A stretch of 16,036 nt of DNA from JAYZQT01 sp036136335 (GTDB lineage: Bacteria; Pseudomonadota; Alphaproteobacteria; MPNO01; UBA830), in the NCBI GenBank assembly GCA_036136335.1, contig JAYZQT010000001.1:1-16036 (forward strand), read 5' to 3'. The notes below the pieces were generated by a model. That model saw only the letters and a list, made by a program, of their open reading frames with translations, did not search any database and was not told the origin of the DNA. How positions within the stretch are numbered: position 1 is the first letter of the stretch; the number at the start of each line of letters is the position of its first letter. The position numbers and the translations under genes were made by a program. Shown here in pieces: positions 1 through 6,737 of this stretch.

Positions 1-1
1 C

Positions 2-628
2 ACCGCATTTTCTTCAGGTGGTAACATCAAGGATATGCAGGGAAAAAAAGGAATTTTTGGGGGTGGCCCCGCGGGCACCCGGACGGGATATATTGATGGG
101 ATCCAGAAGGTTCCAAAAGCTCTCTATACACTCAATATACCGTCTATCTGCGCGGTTCAGGGGCCGGCAATCGGGGCCGGATGTGACCTCGCACTTTATT
201 GCGATATTGTGATTGCCTCCACTAGCGCCAAATTTGGCGAAACATTTATCAATGTCGGGATTATCCCAGGCGATGGTGGCGCATGGATTCTGCCCCGTCG
301 TGTGGGGCTTCAGCGTGCCGCAGAGCTGATTTTCACCGGTCGCATCGTTGACGGTGCCGAAGCGGCCGACATCGGGCTTGCGCTCGAATGTGTTGAACCG
401 GAAATCCTGATGACACGAACGATGGAACTTGCAGAAACAATAGCATCCCGCCCGCCAGTTACTGCCCGAATGCTTAAATCGCTTCTCAGACAGTCGCTAA
501 GTGCAGGTCTGTTTGACTTCCTGGATAATTGCGCCGCCTTACAGGCCATCTGCCACAGTACTGACGACCATCTCGAAGCGGTTACCGCAATGTTGCAAAA
601 GCGAGAGCCTACTTTCCATGGAAAGTGA
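2..628 (+). CDS. Enoyl-CoA hydratase/isomerase (crotonase) family protein, 5' end missing
   Basis: The reading frame is open from base 2, so the gene begins before the window; an ATG at 35 is internal. The first visible residues, TAFSSGGNIKDM, are the crotonase motif for the CoA-binding and first oxyanion-hole region. The second oxyanion segment is AIGAGCDLALYCDIV, followed by FGETFINVGIIPGDGG. Family members act on acyl-CoA thioesters (hydration, isomerisation, dehydration or C-C cleavage) in the cytoplasm. By comparison with mitochondrial enoyl-CoA hydratase, the first catalytic Glu is Asp (GCD) and the second, in the FGQPE segment, is Phe, so a plain hydratase is doubtful and an isomerase or other crotonase activity is likelier. 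The C-terminus (KREPTFHGK) is typical, so the 3' end is intact. The fold is certain, the reaction is not. The next gene is convergent. Confidence 0.9.
   Translation, partial: TAFSSGGNIKDMQGKKGIFGGGPAGTRTGYIDGIQKVPKALYTLNIPSICAVQGPAIGAGCDLALYCDIVIASTSAKFGETFINVGIIPGDGGAWILPRRVGLQRAAELIFTGRIVDGAEAADIGLALECVEPEILMTRTMELAETIASRPPVTARMLKSLLRQSLSAGLFDFLDNCAALQAICHSTDDHLEAVTAMLQKREPTFHGK
611..626. repeat. 16-bp perfect palindrome over the stop codon of the crotonase gene
   Basis: ACTTTCCATGGAAAGT reads the same on both strands and ends in the first base of the TGA at 626-628. It has no loop, so it would not make a good RNA hairpin, and no T-run follows directly. It could be a protein-binding site or chance. 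Its function is unknown. Confidence 0.5.
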
Positions 629-800
629 ATCAAAGGATGTCTATGGCTTTTTTTGGTCATCATTTTTTCTAATCCAAAACATGAATGAATCCTGATAATA
701 CCTTGGCTACTATGCAGGTGATCACTTTGAAAACGATATTTATCACAGCTAACTTGGAGACAGAAGTAGTTAAGATAAAGGTCTTTTGTTATCGCTTTCG

Positions 801-1490
801 TCAGCTCGCCTGCATGGTTTTACCGGCCAGAACGGTGGTAATTTCATCCACTCCAAGAACGTCTGCATATTTATGGTGAAGGTCAAATAGATTGACCTTG
901 TGTGAGAGGATTGAGCGGTCGTAAACACATTCTTCGGCGATACATACATGGTACCCGGCGGAATATGCATCCACTACCGACGCACGTACACAACCCGAGG
1001 TGCTCTCTCCACAAACGATCAGACTACTGACACCCAGGCGGTTCAAATGTGGCAGGATAGGGGTACCATAAAACGCGCTGGCCCGCTCTTTCACTATACA
1101 AATATCCGCGTCCTGCGGTTCAAACGCTTCGTATATCTCGAAATCAGCATCGACCGATCCAGCGCCGACCCTGCGGTTGGTGGCTACCACAGCGGAGGTG
1201 GTAGGCGCCGTTGTGTAGATAACAGGAATATTTGCCGCGCGTGCTGCGTTAAAAAGCCGGAGCGTCGGCTCAATAGCCTCCCAGGCAAAACGACCGCAGC
1301 TGCTCGGAAATTCACCAACCAGCTCATGCGGCTCCTTTTCCCCTCCGCGATACGCCAGATTGTATAGATCAATCGCCAGCAGGGCTGGACGTTCACCAAC
1401 ATAGACATCCCGATGATAGGGTGTGTAAACCTTCAGAATTTCTTCAGGAACGATGTCACGCCAGCAATGATCTTCAAAGTCACGTCTCAT
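801..1490 (-). CDS. Isochorismatase-fold cysteine hydrolase, N-carbamoylsarcosine amidase-like
   Basis: This is a 229-residue protein. The cysteine-hydrolase triad is visible: Asp41 in LLAIDLYN, Lys134 in IVKERASAF and nucleophile Cys167 in ESTSGCVRASVVDAY. The stretch around Cys167 and the later NLFDLHHKYADV resemble N-carbamoylsarcosine amidohydrolase more than true isochorismatase. The expected reaction is therefore hydrolysis of an amide or N-carbamoyl bond in a small cytoplasmic substrate, with release of ammonia. The ATG at 1490 lies inside the end of the upstream gene on the same strand (11-base overlap), which indicates translational coupling. The partner resembles part of nitrile hydratase, whose product would be an amide, so an amide-related role fits. 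The exact substrate is unknown. The catalytic triad is complete and the length is usual. Confidence 0.9.
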   Translation of the reverse strand: MRRDFEDHCWRDIVPEEILKVYTPYHRDVYVGERPALLAIDLYNLAYRGGEKEPHELVGEFPSSCGRFAWEAIEPTLRLFNAARAANIPVIYTTAPTTSAVVATNRRVGAGSVDADFEIYEAFEPQDADICIVKERASAFYGTPILPHLNRLGVSSLIVCGESTSGCVRASVVDAYSAGYHVCIAEECVYDRSILSHKVNLFDLHHKYADVLGVDEITTVLAGKTMQAS

Positions 1491-1803
1491 TTTGTTCGCT
1501 CCGTATTTTTATGTACCGCATTCTTGCTTCTACCTCATCACGTGTCAGGAATTCCTTTTCGATGGAAATTTCCAGCATCGCCAGTACTCTTATCTCATAG
1601 TATGTCACACGCTCGTATACCGCTGCACCCAACTCCTCAATCTTTCGACGCTGCTCATGCAGCCGGTATTTTGTTCCCAACGCAGTACGCAGGGCATCGG
1701 TAAGCGTAGCCCAGCCGGGAGGCAAGACACTTCCAGTGTTCAATGGCAGTGAATGGATGGAATCCCCGCCGATGTCATGGTAGGCACGATGTGGTTGTGA
1801 CAT
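1480..1803 (-). CDS. Stand-alone nitrile hydratase beta-subunit N-terminal-like protein
   Basis: This is a small protein of 107 residues. HDIGG at residues 9-13 matches the N-terminal HDxGG of nitrile hydratase beta subunits. Residues about 63-91 (YERVTYYEIRVLAMLE, then IEKEFLTRDEV) match the helical YxxxTYYExW segment and the EKGxLTxxEV that follow in that subunit. The C-terminal SH3-like half of a full beta subunit (total over 200 residues) is absent, as in thiocyanate hydrolase, where the halves are separate proteins. No alpha subunit with a CxxCSC metal site is encoded in the window. It could be an accessory or structural partner of an enzyme encoded elsewhere, or a partner of the overlapping downstream amidase. 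The start is the first ATG; only a weak GGA precedes it. Family similarity is recognised by eye; function is unknown. Confidence 0.75.
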   Translation of the reverse strand: MSQPHRAYHDIGGDSIHSLPLNTGSVLPPGWATLTDALRTALGTKYRLHEQRRKIEELGAAVYERVTYYEIRVLAMLEISIEKEFLTRDEVEARMRYIKIRSEQNET

Positions 1804-1864
1804 TTGGTCTGTCCGCTGTTGCTGTTCAAGTGTTCAGGGTAACGTCATTTCGGGATCTGTTCGA

Positions 1865-1908
1865 GTCTGGGACACATAATCAATCTATTATTCCCAGACC
1901 TATTCCCA
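1865..1908. promoter_or_regulatory. Inverted and direct repeats in the divergent amidase/cofE intergenic region
   Basis: The 157-base gap between the divergent starts at 1803 and 1961 contains GTCTGGGA (1865-1872) and its exact reverse complement TCCCAGAC (1892-1899), separated by 19 bases. The octamer TATTCCCA occurs at 1889-1896 and again at 1901-1908, one helical turn or so apart (12 bases). Such an arrangement is typical of a dimeric regulator's operator, but no regulator gene is in the window. A CATAAT at 1875-1880 lies between the arms and could be a -10 element without a convincing -35. Confidence 0.35.
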
Positions 1909-1960
1909 ATACATTTGAGCAGCTACGATCACCCACAACGGTAACAGGGAGCCACGTCAC

Positions 1961-2728
1961 ATGTCATCGTCAACCCGCAGGGTGAATATCATTGCACTCA
2001 GCCAGATCCCGGAAATCTGTACGGGTGATAATATCGCCCGAATAACCGTCGCTGCCGCAGAAGACTGCGGTGAAACACTCGAAGACGGGGACGTCATTGT
2101 GATTGCCCAGAAAATTGTCTCAAAGGCTGAAGACCGATGCGTCAGCCTAGACACGACGATCCCGTCGGATACCGCAAAAGAACTTTCGGAAGAAACTGGG
2201 AAGGATGCTAGGCTTATTCATCACATTCTGTTGGAGTCTAGTGAAATTCCGCGAAAGCGTGAGGGGCTGATCATTGCCCGACACAAATCTGGCTGTGTTG
2301 TTGCCAACGCAGGGATTGACCTTTCGAACGCGGGCGGGAACGATACGGCAATACTCCTCCCGCTGGACGCCGACGCCTCGGCAAAAAAAATAGCCATGGA
2401 ATTTCTGTTGATTGCGGGAAAATCAGTAGCCGTGGTGGTAAACGACAGTATGGGCCGGGCATGGCGCATGGGTACAACGGGGACGGCAATCGGAAGCTTC
2501 GGCCTGGCCGCCCTTCAAGACCGTCGCGGGCATGCGGACCGTGACGGTGTGGTCCTTCAGTCCAGCGAGATTGCCATCGCCGATGAAGTCGCCGCGGCGG
2601 CCTCGTTACTAATGGGACAGGGAAATGAAGGGCTTCCAGTGGTTATTGTCAGGGGTCTCGACTGGGCAAACGGATCGGGATGCGCGGCCGACCTCGTTCG
2701 CCCACTGGAACAAGATCTGTTCAGGTAG
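1961..2728 (+). CDS. cofE: Coenzyme F420-0:L-glutamate ligase (CofE)
   Basis: This is a 255-residue protein. CofE adds L-glutamate residues to F420-0 with GTP, forming the (poly)glutamate tail of the deazaflavin cofactor. Family landmarks in order are IAQKIVSKAE (48-57), NAGIDLSNAG (116-125), NDSMGRAWRMGTTGTAIG (161-178, the hallmark Arg-Trp-Arg/Gly segment) and DEVAAAASLLMGQGNEG (208-224). The length equals the single-domain archaeal type; the C-terminal FMN reductase domain found in mycobacterial FbiB is absent, so dehydro-F420-0 reduction, if needed, must be done elsewhere. The ATG at 1961 is preceded by AGGGAG with good spacing. It is the first gene of a tight cofE-cofD-cofC run, with the cofD start two bases after its stop. 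It is divergent from the amidase unit. Confidence 0.96.
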   Translation: MSSSTRRVNIIALSQIPEICTGDNIARITVAAAEDCGETLEDGDVIVIAQKIVSKAEDRCVSLDTTIPSDTAKELSEETGKDARLIHHILLESSEIPRKREGLIIARHKSGCVVANAGIDLSNAGGNDTAILLPLDADASAKKIAMEFLLIAGKSVAVVVNDSMGRAWRMGTTGTAIGSFGLAALQDRRGHADRDGVVLQSSEIAIADEVAAAASLLMGQGNEGLPVVIVRGLDWANGSGCAADLVRPLEQDLFR

Positions 2729-2730
2729 AG

Positions 2731-3684
2731 ATGACCGTTCTTGCCATAACTGGCGGCGTCGGCGGATCTAAGCTTGCCCTTGGTCTCTCGAAACTGCTGT
2801 CTCCGGATCGGTTGATAATTGCAGTAAATACGGGAGACGACTTTACCCACCTTGGACTTAGGGTCTGTCCCGATCTGGATACCGTTATGTATACCCTCGC
2901 GGGGATGGAAAACCCCGAGACGGGATGGGGCGTGGCCTGCGATACATGGGAAACCATGTCTGCGCTGGAAGCACTCGGAGGCCCTACCTGGTTTCGGTTG
3001 GGCAACAGGGACATCGCGACCCACCTTGAGCGAACAAGAAGGCTCGCGGCTGGAGAGCCGTTGTCAAAGGTTACTGCACACCTCGCCCGAAGTTGTGGGG
3101 TAAAGCACAGAATAGTTCCGGCCAGTGACCAGAATATTTCAACGGTCGTGGAGACACCTCTTGGCCAGCTTCCTTTTCAGAAATATTTTGTCGAATTAGG
3201 ATGCAAACCCACAGTTCAAGGATTCCAGTTTGTCGGCGCGGAAAATGCTAGACCAGCACCGGCATTACAGACCTGTTTTGATAAAGGAGAAATCGAAGCA
3301 GTGATAATCTGTCCTTCGAACCCCTACGTCAGCATAGCGCCAATTATAGCCATCCCGGGGATCCGAGCATTCCTTCGCAAACCGGAAGTGCCCGTTGTTT
3401 CTGTTTCACCGATTGTCGGTGGCAAAGCCCTTAAGGGACCAACAGCGAAGATAATGCGAGAACTGGGCATACAGCCCTCTTCCCTCGCCATTGCCGAACA
3501 TTATAGTGATATTGTATCCAAACTTTTCATTGATGTTGCGGATGAAAACCAGGTTGAACAGATTGCATCGCTGGGCGTAGAAACAACGGTAAGCCGTACC
3601 GTCATGACAACGATAGCGGATAAAACGCGTCTGGCCCGGGACGTGCTTGTGCAGGCGGGAATCAACATTGACCAAATCGATTAA
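2731..3684 (+). CDS. cofD: 2-phospho-L-lactate (phosphoacid) transferase CofD
   Basis: This is a 317-residue protein. CofD transfers the phospholactyl (or enolpyruvyl/phosphoglyceryl) group from a GDP-activated donor made by CofC to the deazaflavin FO, giving F420-0 or its dehydro/3PG variant. Visible motifs are the N-terminal TGGVGGSKLALGL, VNTGDDF (32-38), the CPSNPYVSIAPI loop (194-205) and SPIVGGKALKGPTAK (226-240), all characteristic of the family. The frame is open further upstream to a GTG or ATG near 2680 inside cofE, but the ATG at 2731 starts the protein exactly at the conserved TVLAITGG strand and leaves a two-base gap after the cofE stop, so it is preferred. CAGGTAGAG just before it can act as the ribosome site. 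Translational coupling to cofE is likely. Confidence 0.96.
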   Translation: MTVLAITGGVGGSKLALGLSKLLSPDRLIIAVNTGDDFTHLGLRVCPDLDTVMYTLAGMENPETGWGVACDTWETMSALEALGGPTWFRLGNRDIATHLERTRRLAAGEPLSKVTAHLARSCGVKHRIVPASDQNISTVVETPLGQLPFQKYFVELGCKPTVQGFQFVGAENARPAPALQTCFDKGEIEAVIICPSNPYVSIAPIIAIPGIRAFLRKPEVPVVSVSPIVGGKALKGPTAKIMRELGIQPSSLAIAEHYSDIVSKLFIDVADENQVEQIASLGVETTVSRTVMTTIADKTRLARDVLVQAGINIDQID

Positions 3685-4288
3685 TATTATCATTCCGCTC
3701 AAGGGGTATCGTGACGGGAAGTCCAGGCTGATGGACGTTCTATCCGACCGGAAACGTTATGAACTGAACCAATTCCTGATAACGCATACTCTCACCATCG
3801 CATCTACAATGAAAAGTGCCGCAGACATCACCGTTATCAGCCCTGACAGTGAAATTGAGGCTGTAACGCTTGAGTTCGGGGCTGCGTTTATTCATCAGAA
3901 AACAAACGGGCTTAACCCTGCACTTTGTGAAACGGGCCGTTTAGTACCAAGTCGCCGGACCATATACATAGCTGGTGATCTACCCTCTTTAAATTCCAGC
4001 GATCTCGAATGTTTATCCGCTGTCCGGGGAATCGGAATTTCGCCAGATGAGAGGGATGAGGGGACCAATGCCCTCAGTTTACCGGAACCCCTAACGATCC
4101 CTTTCAGTTTTGGCTTCAACAGCTTTCAACGTCATTTCACTTCGGCCAGGAAGACCAGATTTACTGTCGATATTGTCCGGCGATCGGGACTGGCGTTCGA
4201 TCTTGATACGAAGGAACACCTATCCCGTCTGAAAGACTGGTCGTTACTGGAGTTTGGGCGTAATGTAACCGACATAAAGGCGGTATGA
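3668..4288 (+). CDS. cofC: Phosphoacid guanylyltransferase CofC (F420 biosynthesis)
   Basis: CofC activates a three-carbon phosphoacid with GTP for CofD: 2-phospho-L-lactate in archaea, phosphoenolpyruvate in actinobacteria, 3-phosphoglycerate in some proteobacteria. The 206-residue product has IIIPLKGYRDGKSRL near the N-terminus (nucleotide-binding loop), IAGDLPSL (101-108), PDERDEGTNALSL (126-138), FGFNSFQRHF (148-157) and a closing FDLDTKEHL, which together identify the family. There is no ATG at the 5' end. TTG at 3668 is preferred because AGGCGGGA lies seven bases upstream and the protein then begins right before the first beta strand; a TTG at 3647 would add seven residues. It overlaps the end of cofD by 17 bases in another frame. 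Which phosphoacid it uses cannot be read from the sequence. Confidence 0.94.
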   Translation: MTKSINIIIPLKGYRDGKSRLMDVLSDRKRYELNQFLITHTLTIASTMKSAADITVISPDSEIEAVTLEFGAAFIHQKTNGLNPALCETGRLVPSRRTIYIAGDLPSLNSSDLECLSAVRGIGISPDERDEGTNALSLPEPLTIPFSFGFNSFQRHFTSARKTRFTVDIVRRSGLAFDLDTKEHLSRLKDWSLLEFGRNVTDIKAV

Positions 4289-4324
4289 CAAAAAAACCGC
4301 GCAGGGAGCTTGAAAGGAATTTAG

Positions 4325-4645
4325 ATGGCGAACCAGATCCAGGCCTCCCACATCCTGTTAATGTGGGACGGTTCACTCCGCACTACCGCCACCCGGTCCC
4401 AGGACGAGGCCAGACAGAAGATTGATACAATTAAGGCGGAGATAGAGGGTGGTATGAATTTTGAAGAAGCAGCCAAACAACATTCAGACTGCCCGTCGTC
4501 ATCCCAAGGGGGTGATTTGGGAAGCTTTGGCCGCGGAATGATGGTACCTGAATTCGAAGATGTGGCTTTCACCCTAGAGGTTGGAGCAACCAGTGATGTT
4601 GTCGAGACTGATTTCGGTTATCACCTGATCATGCGAACTGACTGA
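4325..4645 (+). CDS. Stand-alone parvulin-type peptidyl-prolyl cis-trans isomerase
   Basis: This is a 106-residue protein made of one rotamase domain. ASHILLMW near the N-terminus, FEEAAKQHSDCPSSSQGGDLGSF in the middle (residues about 51-73), RGMMVPEFEDVAF and the final TDFGYHLIMRTD are the standard PpiC/Pin1 signature, including the conserved His of ASHIL and the FGYHLI near the end. There is no signal peptide or membrane segment, so it should act in the cytoplasm, unlike SurA or PpiD. The ATG has AAAGGAA eight bases upstream. It follows cofC by 36 bases and may be cotranscribed with the F420 genes, though no functional link is known. Proline isomerisation as an activity is secure; its client proteins are unknown. 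Confidence 0.94.
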   Translation: MANQIQASHILLMWDGSLRTTATRSQDEARQKIDTIKAEIEGGMNFEEAAKQHSDCPSSSQGGDLGSFGRGMMVPEFEDVAFTLEVGATSDVVETDFGYHLIMRTD

Positions 4646-4808
4646 ATTTGAATCACTCGAGATCACGGCAAACATTCAATGCCAGGTCCAGATTAACTGA
4701 CGGTTCCCCATTTGATACCAAACCCAATCCGGGAGAAGGTTCCAGAACCAACGGAAAAAATGGGTTTTGTAGATTTAAACACCCAACCGAATATTTAAGG
4801 AAAAACCA

Positions 4809-5780
4809 ATGTACTATGATTTCGTGCCGATGCCTGAACGCGAGCCGCTTCAATGGCCTAACGGTGCACGATTGGCAGTTCTGGTTACATTCAATCTGGA
4901 ATACTGGGATCTCACACGCGAAAGCGAGGAGATCTATTACGCAGGTGGGCCGGCAATACTGCCCGACCCCCTGCCCGGCAATGTCGCCGATATTCCTAAC
5001 TTTACCTGGCGAGAATATGGCCAACGCGTGGGGATCTGGCGTTTGTTCGACATCGCCGAACGTGCCGGAATCCCAGTCAGTTGCACAATGAATGCCAAAA
5101 TGGGTCTTGAACGGCCCCAGGCAATCAGACATTGCGTCGACCGGGGGTGGGAACTCATTGCCCACAATTATGTTCAAACGGACCTCCTGACGAATTACTA
5201 TTTCGACGAGGAAGGCGAACGGGAACTCGTGCTCGAAACGCTAAAAGTGTACGAAGATGTCGTCGGTAAACCGGCCAAAGGGTGGCTGTCTTCATCGCTC
5301 CGAGCAAATCCGTCGACGGTGGAAATCCTTGCCGAACAGGGGTTGCTGTATACGACCGACTATCTCAATGACGACCAGCCTTACATTATCCACACGGACA
5401 ACGGGCCAATTGTCTCCATCCCTTACACAAACGAAGTAAATGATTTCATGATTTTCATGCGTCGGGGCAACACGACCACAGAAGCTTTTGAACTGTTCAA
5501 GGAGCAGTTTGATACCCTCTACAAGGAAGGTGCGGAAAGCGGCCGGCTGATGAATCTGGGACTTCACCCACACGTAGTCGGTCAGCCGTTCAGGGTCCGG
5601 TGTGTTCGTGAATTTCTCGATTATGCAAAGCAGTTTCCTGATGTCTGGTGGACGACGCGCGAAGAGATCGCGGATTGGTATCTCCAAAATCACGAAAGTC
5701 ATATTCCCACCAAAACACGTACCGGGCGCACCCAGACGCCGGATAACCAGAAAAAGGGACGCAGAAAGAAAAGGACCTGA
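4809..5780 (+). CDS. Polysaccharide deacetylase-family protein, allantoinase (PuuE)-like
   Basis: This is a 323-residue protein of the carbohydrate esterase 4 (NodB-like) barrel family, without a signal peptide. It resembles PuuE-type, metal-independent allantoinase more than secreted sugar deacetylases. Where metal-dependent members have TFDD there is TFNLEYWD (27-34), and later segments ELIAHNYVQTD (115-125), LNDDQPYIIHTDNG, QFDTLYKEGAESGRLMNLGLHPHVVGQP and WWTTREEIADWY follow the PuuE-like order. A cytoplasmic hydrolase of a cyclic amide, imide or N-acyl compound is therefore a better guess than cell-wall modification. The last 22 residues are rich in Lys and Arg and look disordered. The start ATG follows AAGGAAAAACC. 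It lies 163 bases after the parvulin gene; whether it shares that transcript is unclear. The substrate is unknown. Confidence 0.85.
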   Translation: MYYDFVPMPEREPLQWPNGARLAVLVTFNLEYWDLTRESEEIYYAGGPAILPDPLPGNVADIPNFTWREYGQRVGIWRLFDIAERAGIPVSCTMNAKMGLERPQAIRHCVDRGWELIAHNYVQTDLLTNYYFDEEGERELVLETLKVYEDVVGKPAKGWLSSSLRANPSTVEILAEQGLLYTTDYLNDDQPYIIHTDNGPIVSIPYTNEVNDFMIFMRRGNTTTEAFELFKEQFDTLYKEGAESGRLMNLGLHPHVVGQPFRVRCVREFLDYAKQFPDVWWTTREEIADWYLQNHESHIPTKTRTGRTQTPDNQKKGRRKKRT

Positions 5781-5881
5781 GTAAACGAGCCATCCTTGTA
5801 GCCACATTTTTGAAATGCGCGCGCCGACCGTGATGTATAATGTTTACAGAAAGCGAAGCTCGGGCCTCCCTTCTGTCGTCT

Positions 5882-6646
5882 TTAAATGCCAACGATGGTT
5901 GCACCGCCATTGGGCGAAATAACCTGTCCAGTCAGAAAATTGGTCTCATCCGACGCCAGCCATGCCACCGCCCAGGAAATATCATCTGGCTTTCCAATCC
6001 GGCCCATGGGAATCTGGTCTGCCAGTTCATCAATCTTTCCCTTTCCGATTGAACTGAGGGTCATGTCGGTTTCGATGATGCCCGGCGCAACCGCGTTAAC
6101 CGCGATATTCCATGGTGCCAGTTCTCTCGCCCACGATTTTACAAAGCCGGACAGGGCAGACTTGCAAGCTGCATAATGGGATCCGAACGCCGACCCACCC
6201 ATTGCGAAATTAGACGAAATATTGATGATCTTTCCGTAGCGCCTCTCTTTCATGCCGGGCACAACCGCCTGGGTGGCGAAGAAAGAACCCTTCATGTTAA
6301 CCGCCACCATAGCGTCAAACGTCGCCTCGTCGATATCTTCGATCAACAGACCCTGGCTTGCGATGCCGGCATTGTTAACCAGAATATCAACCGGTCCAAA
6401 ATCGGTTTCTGCATGACAAATGGTCTCCTGAAGTGCAGCGACATCGGTAACATCAGATTCAACCGCCAGACACTTACCCTCGATCTGGCTGGTTGTCTCA
6501 AGCGCTGCGTCCATATAACGGTCCAGCACAATGACTGCCGCCCCGCGGGAAGCGAGCACCAGTGCGTGATTCCGGCCCATACCATTCCCCGCACCAGTAA
6601 CCAGGGCAACACGGCCTGCGAGAGATTGCTGCATCTGTTTCCCCAT
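5882..6646 (-). CDS. Short-chain dehydrogenase/reductase (classical SDR)
   Basis: This is a 254-residue protein with a Rossmann fold and all classical SDR features: cofactor loop TGAGNGMG (residues 18-24), Asp42 ending the second strand (LDR, suggesting NAD(H) over NADP(H)), NNAG (91-94), catalytic Ser in NISSNF, YAACK (Tyr158, Lys162), and the VAPGIIETDM segment. It oxidises or reduces a hydroxyl/carbonyl group; the substrate cannot be told. The frame extends back to 6691, but the ATG at 6646 has GGAGG seven bases upstream, while the ATG at 6652 is only two bases from it, so 6646 is preferred. The gene is divergent from the permease operon (91 bases between starts) and convergent with the deacetylase-like gene. 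It may serve the same pathway as the divergent operon. Confidence 0.95.
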   Translation of the reverse strand: MGKQMQQSLAGRVALVTGAGNGMGRNHALVLASRGAAVIVLDRYMDAALETTSQIEGKCLAVESDVTDVAALQETICHAETDFGPVDILVNNAGIASQGLLIEDIDEATFDAMVAVNMKGSFFATQAVVPGMKERRYGKIINISSNFAMGGSAFGSHYAACKSALSGFVKSWARELAPWNIAVNAVAPGIIETDMTLSSIGKGKIDELADQIPMGRIGKPDDISWAVAWLASDETNFLTGQVISPNGGATIVGI

Positions 6647-6737
6647 TTCCATTCCTCCGACGATACCACTATGGCGTCTTTTTTTCCGCAATCAATCCGG
6701 TTTGACTAATGCCCGGTCATGGCTTCTAACGGAGACA

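Noticed and set aside
629..800. Search for a terminator or small gene in the convergent gap after the crotonase gene.
   Set aside because: T-runs occur (for example after 647) but no stable stem precedes them, and the short open frames there look random.
2680..2730. A longer CofD start inside cofE.
   Set aside because: The added residues are not part of the family and the ATG at 2731 begins exactly at the conserved first strand.
4720..4780. AAACCCA and TGGGTTT arms around the small inverted repeat GGTTCCAGAACC as a terminator after the parvulin gene.
   Set aside because: The outer loop is over 30 bases and no proper T-run follows, so termination cannot be supported.
4653..5177. A 174-codon minus-strand frame over the start of the deacetylase-like gene.
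   Set aside because: It has no motif, and the opposite strand carries a clear family protein with a good ribosome site.
6702..6730. TTGACT (6702-6707) and TCTAAC (6725-6730), 17 bases apart, as a promoter for the transporter operon.
   Set aside because: Transcription would begin at about the ATG at 6738 and skip its good ribosome site, so it is unlikely to be the main promoter.
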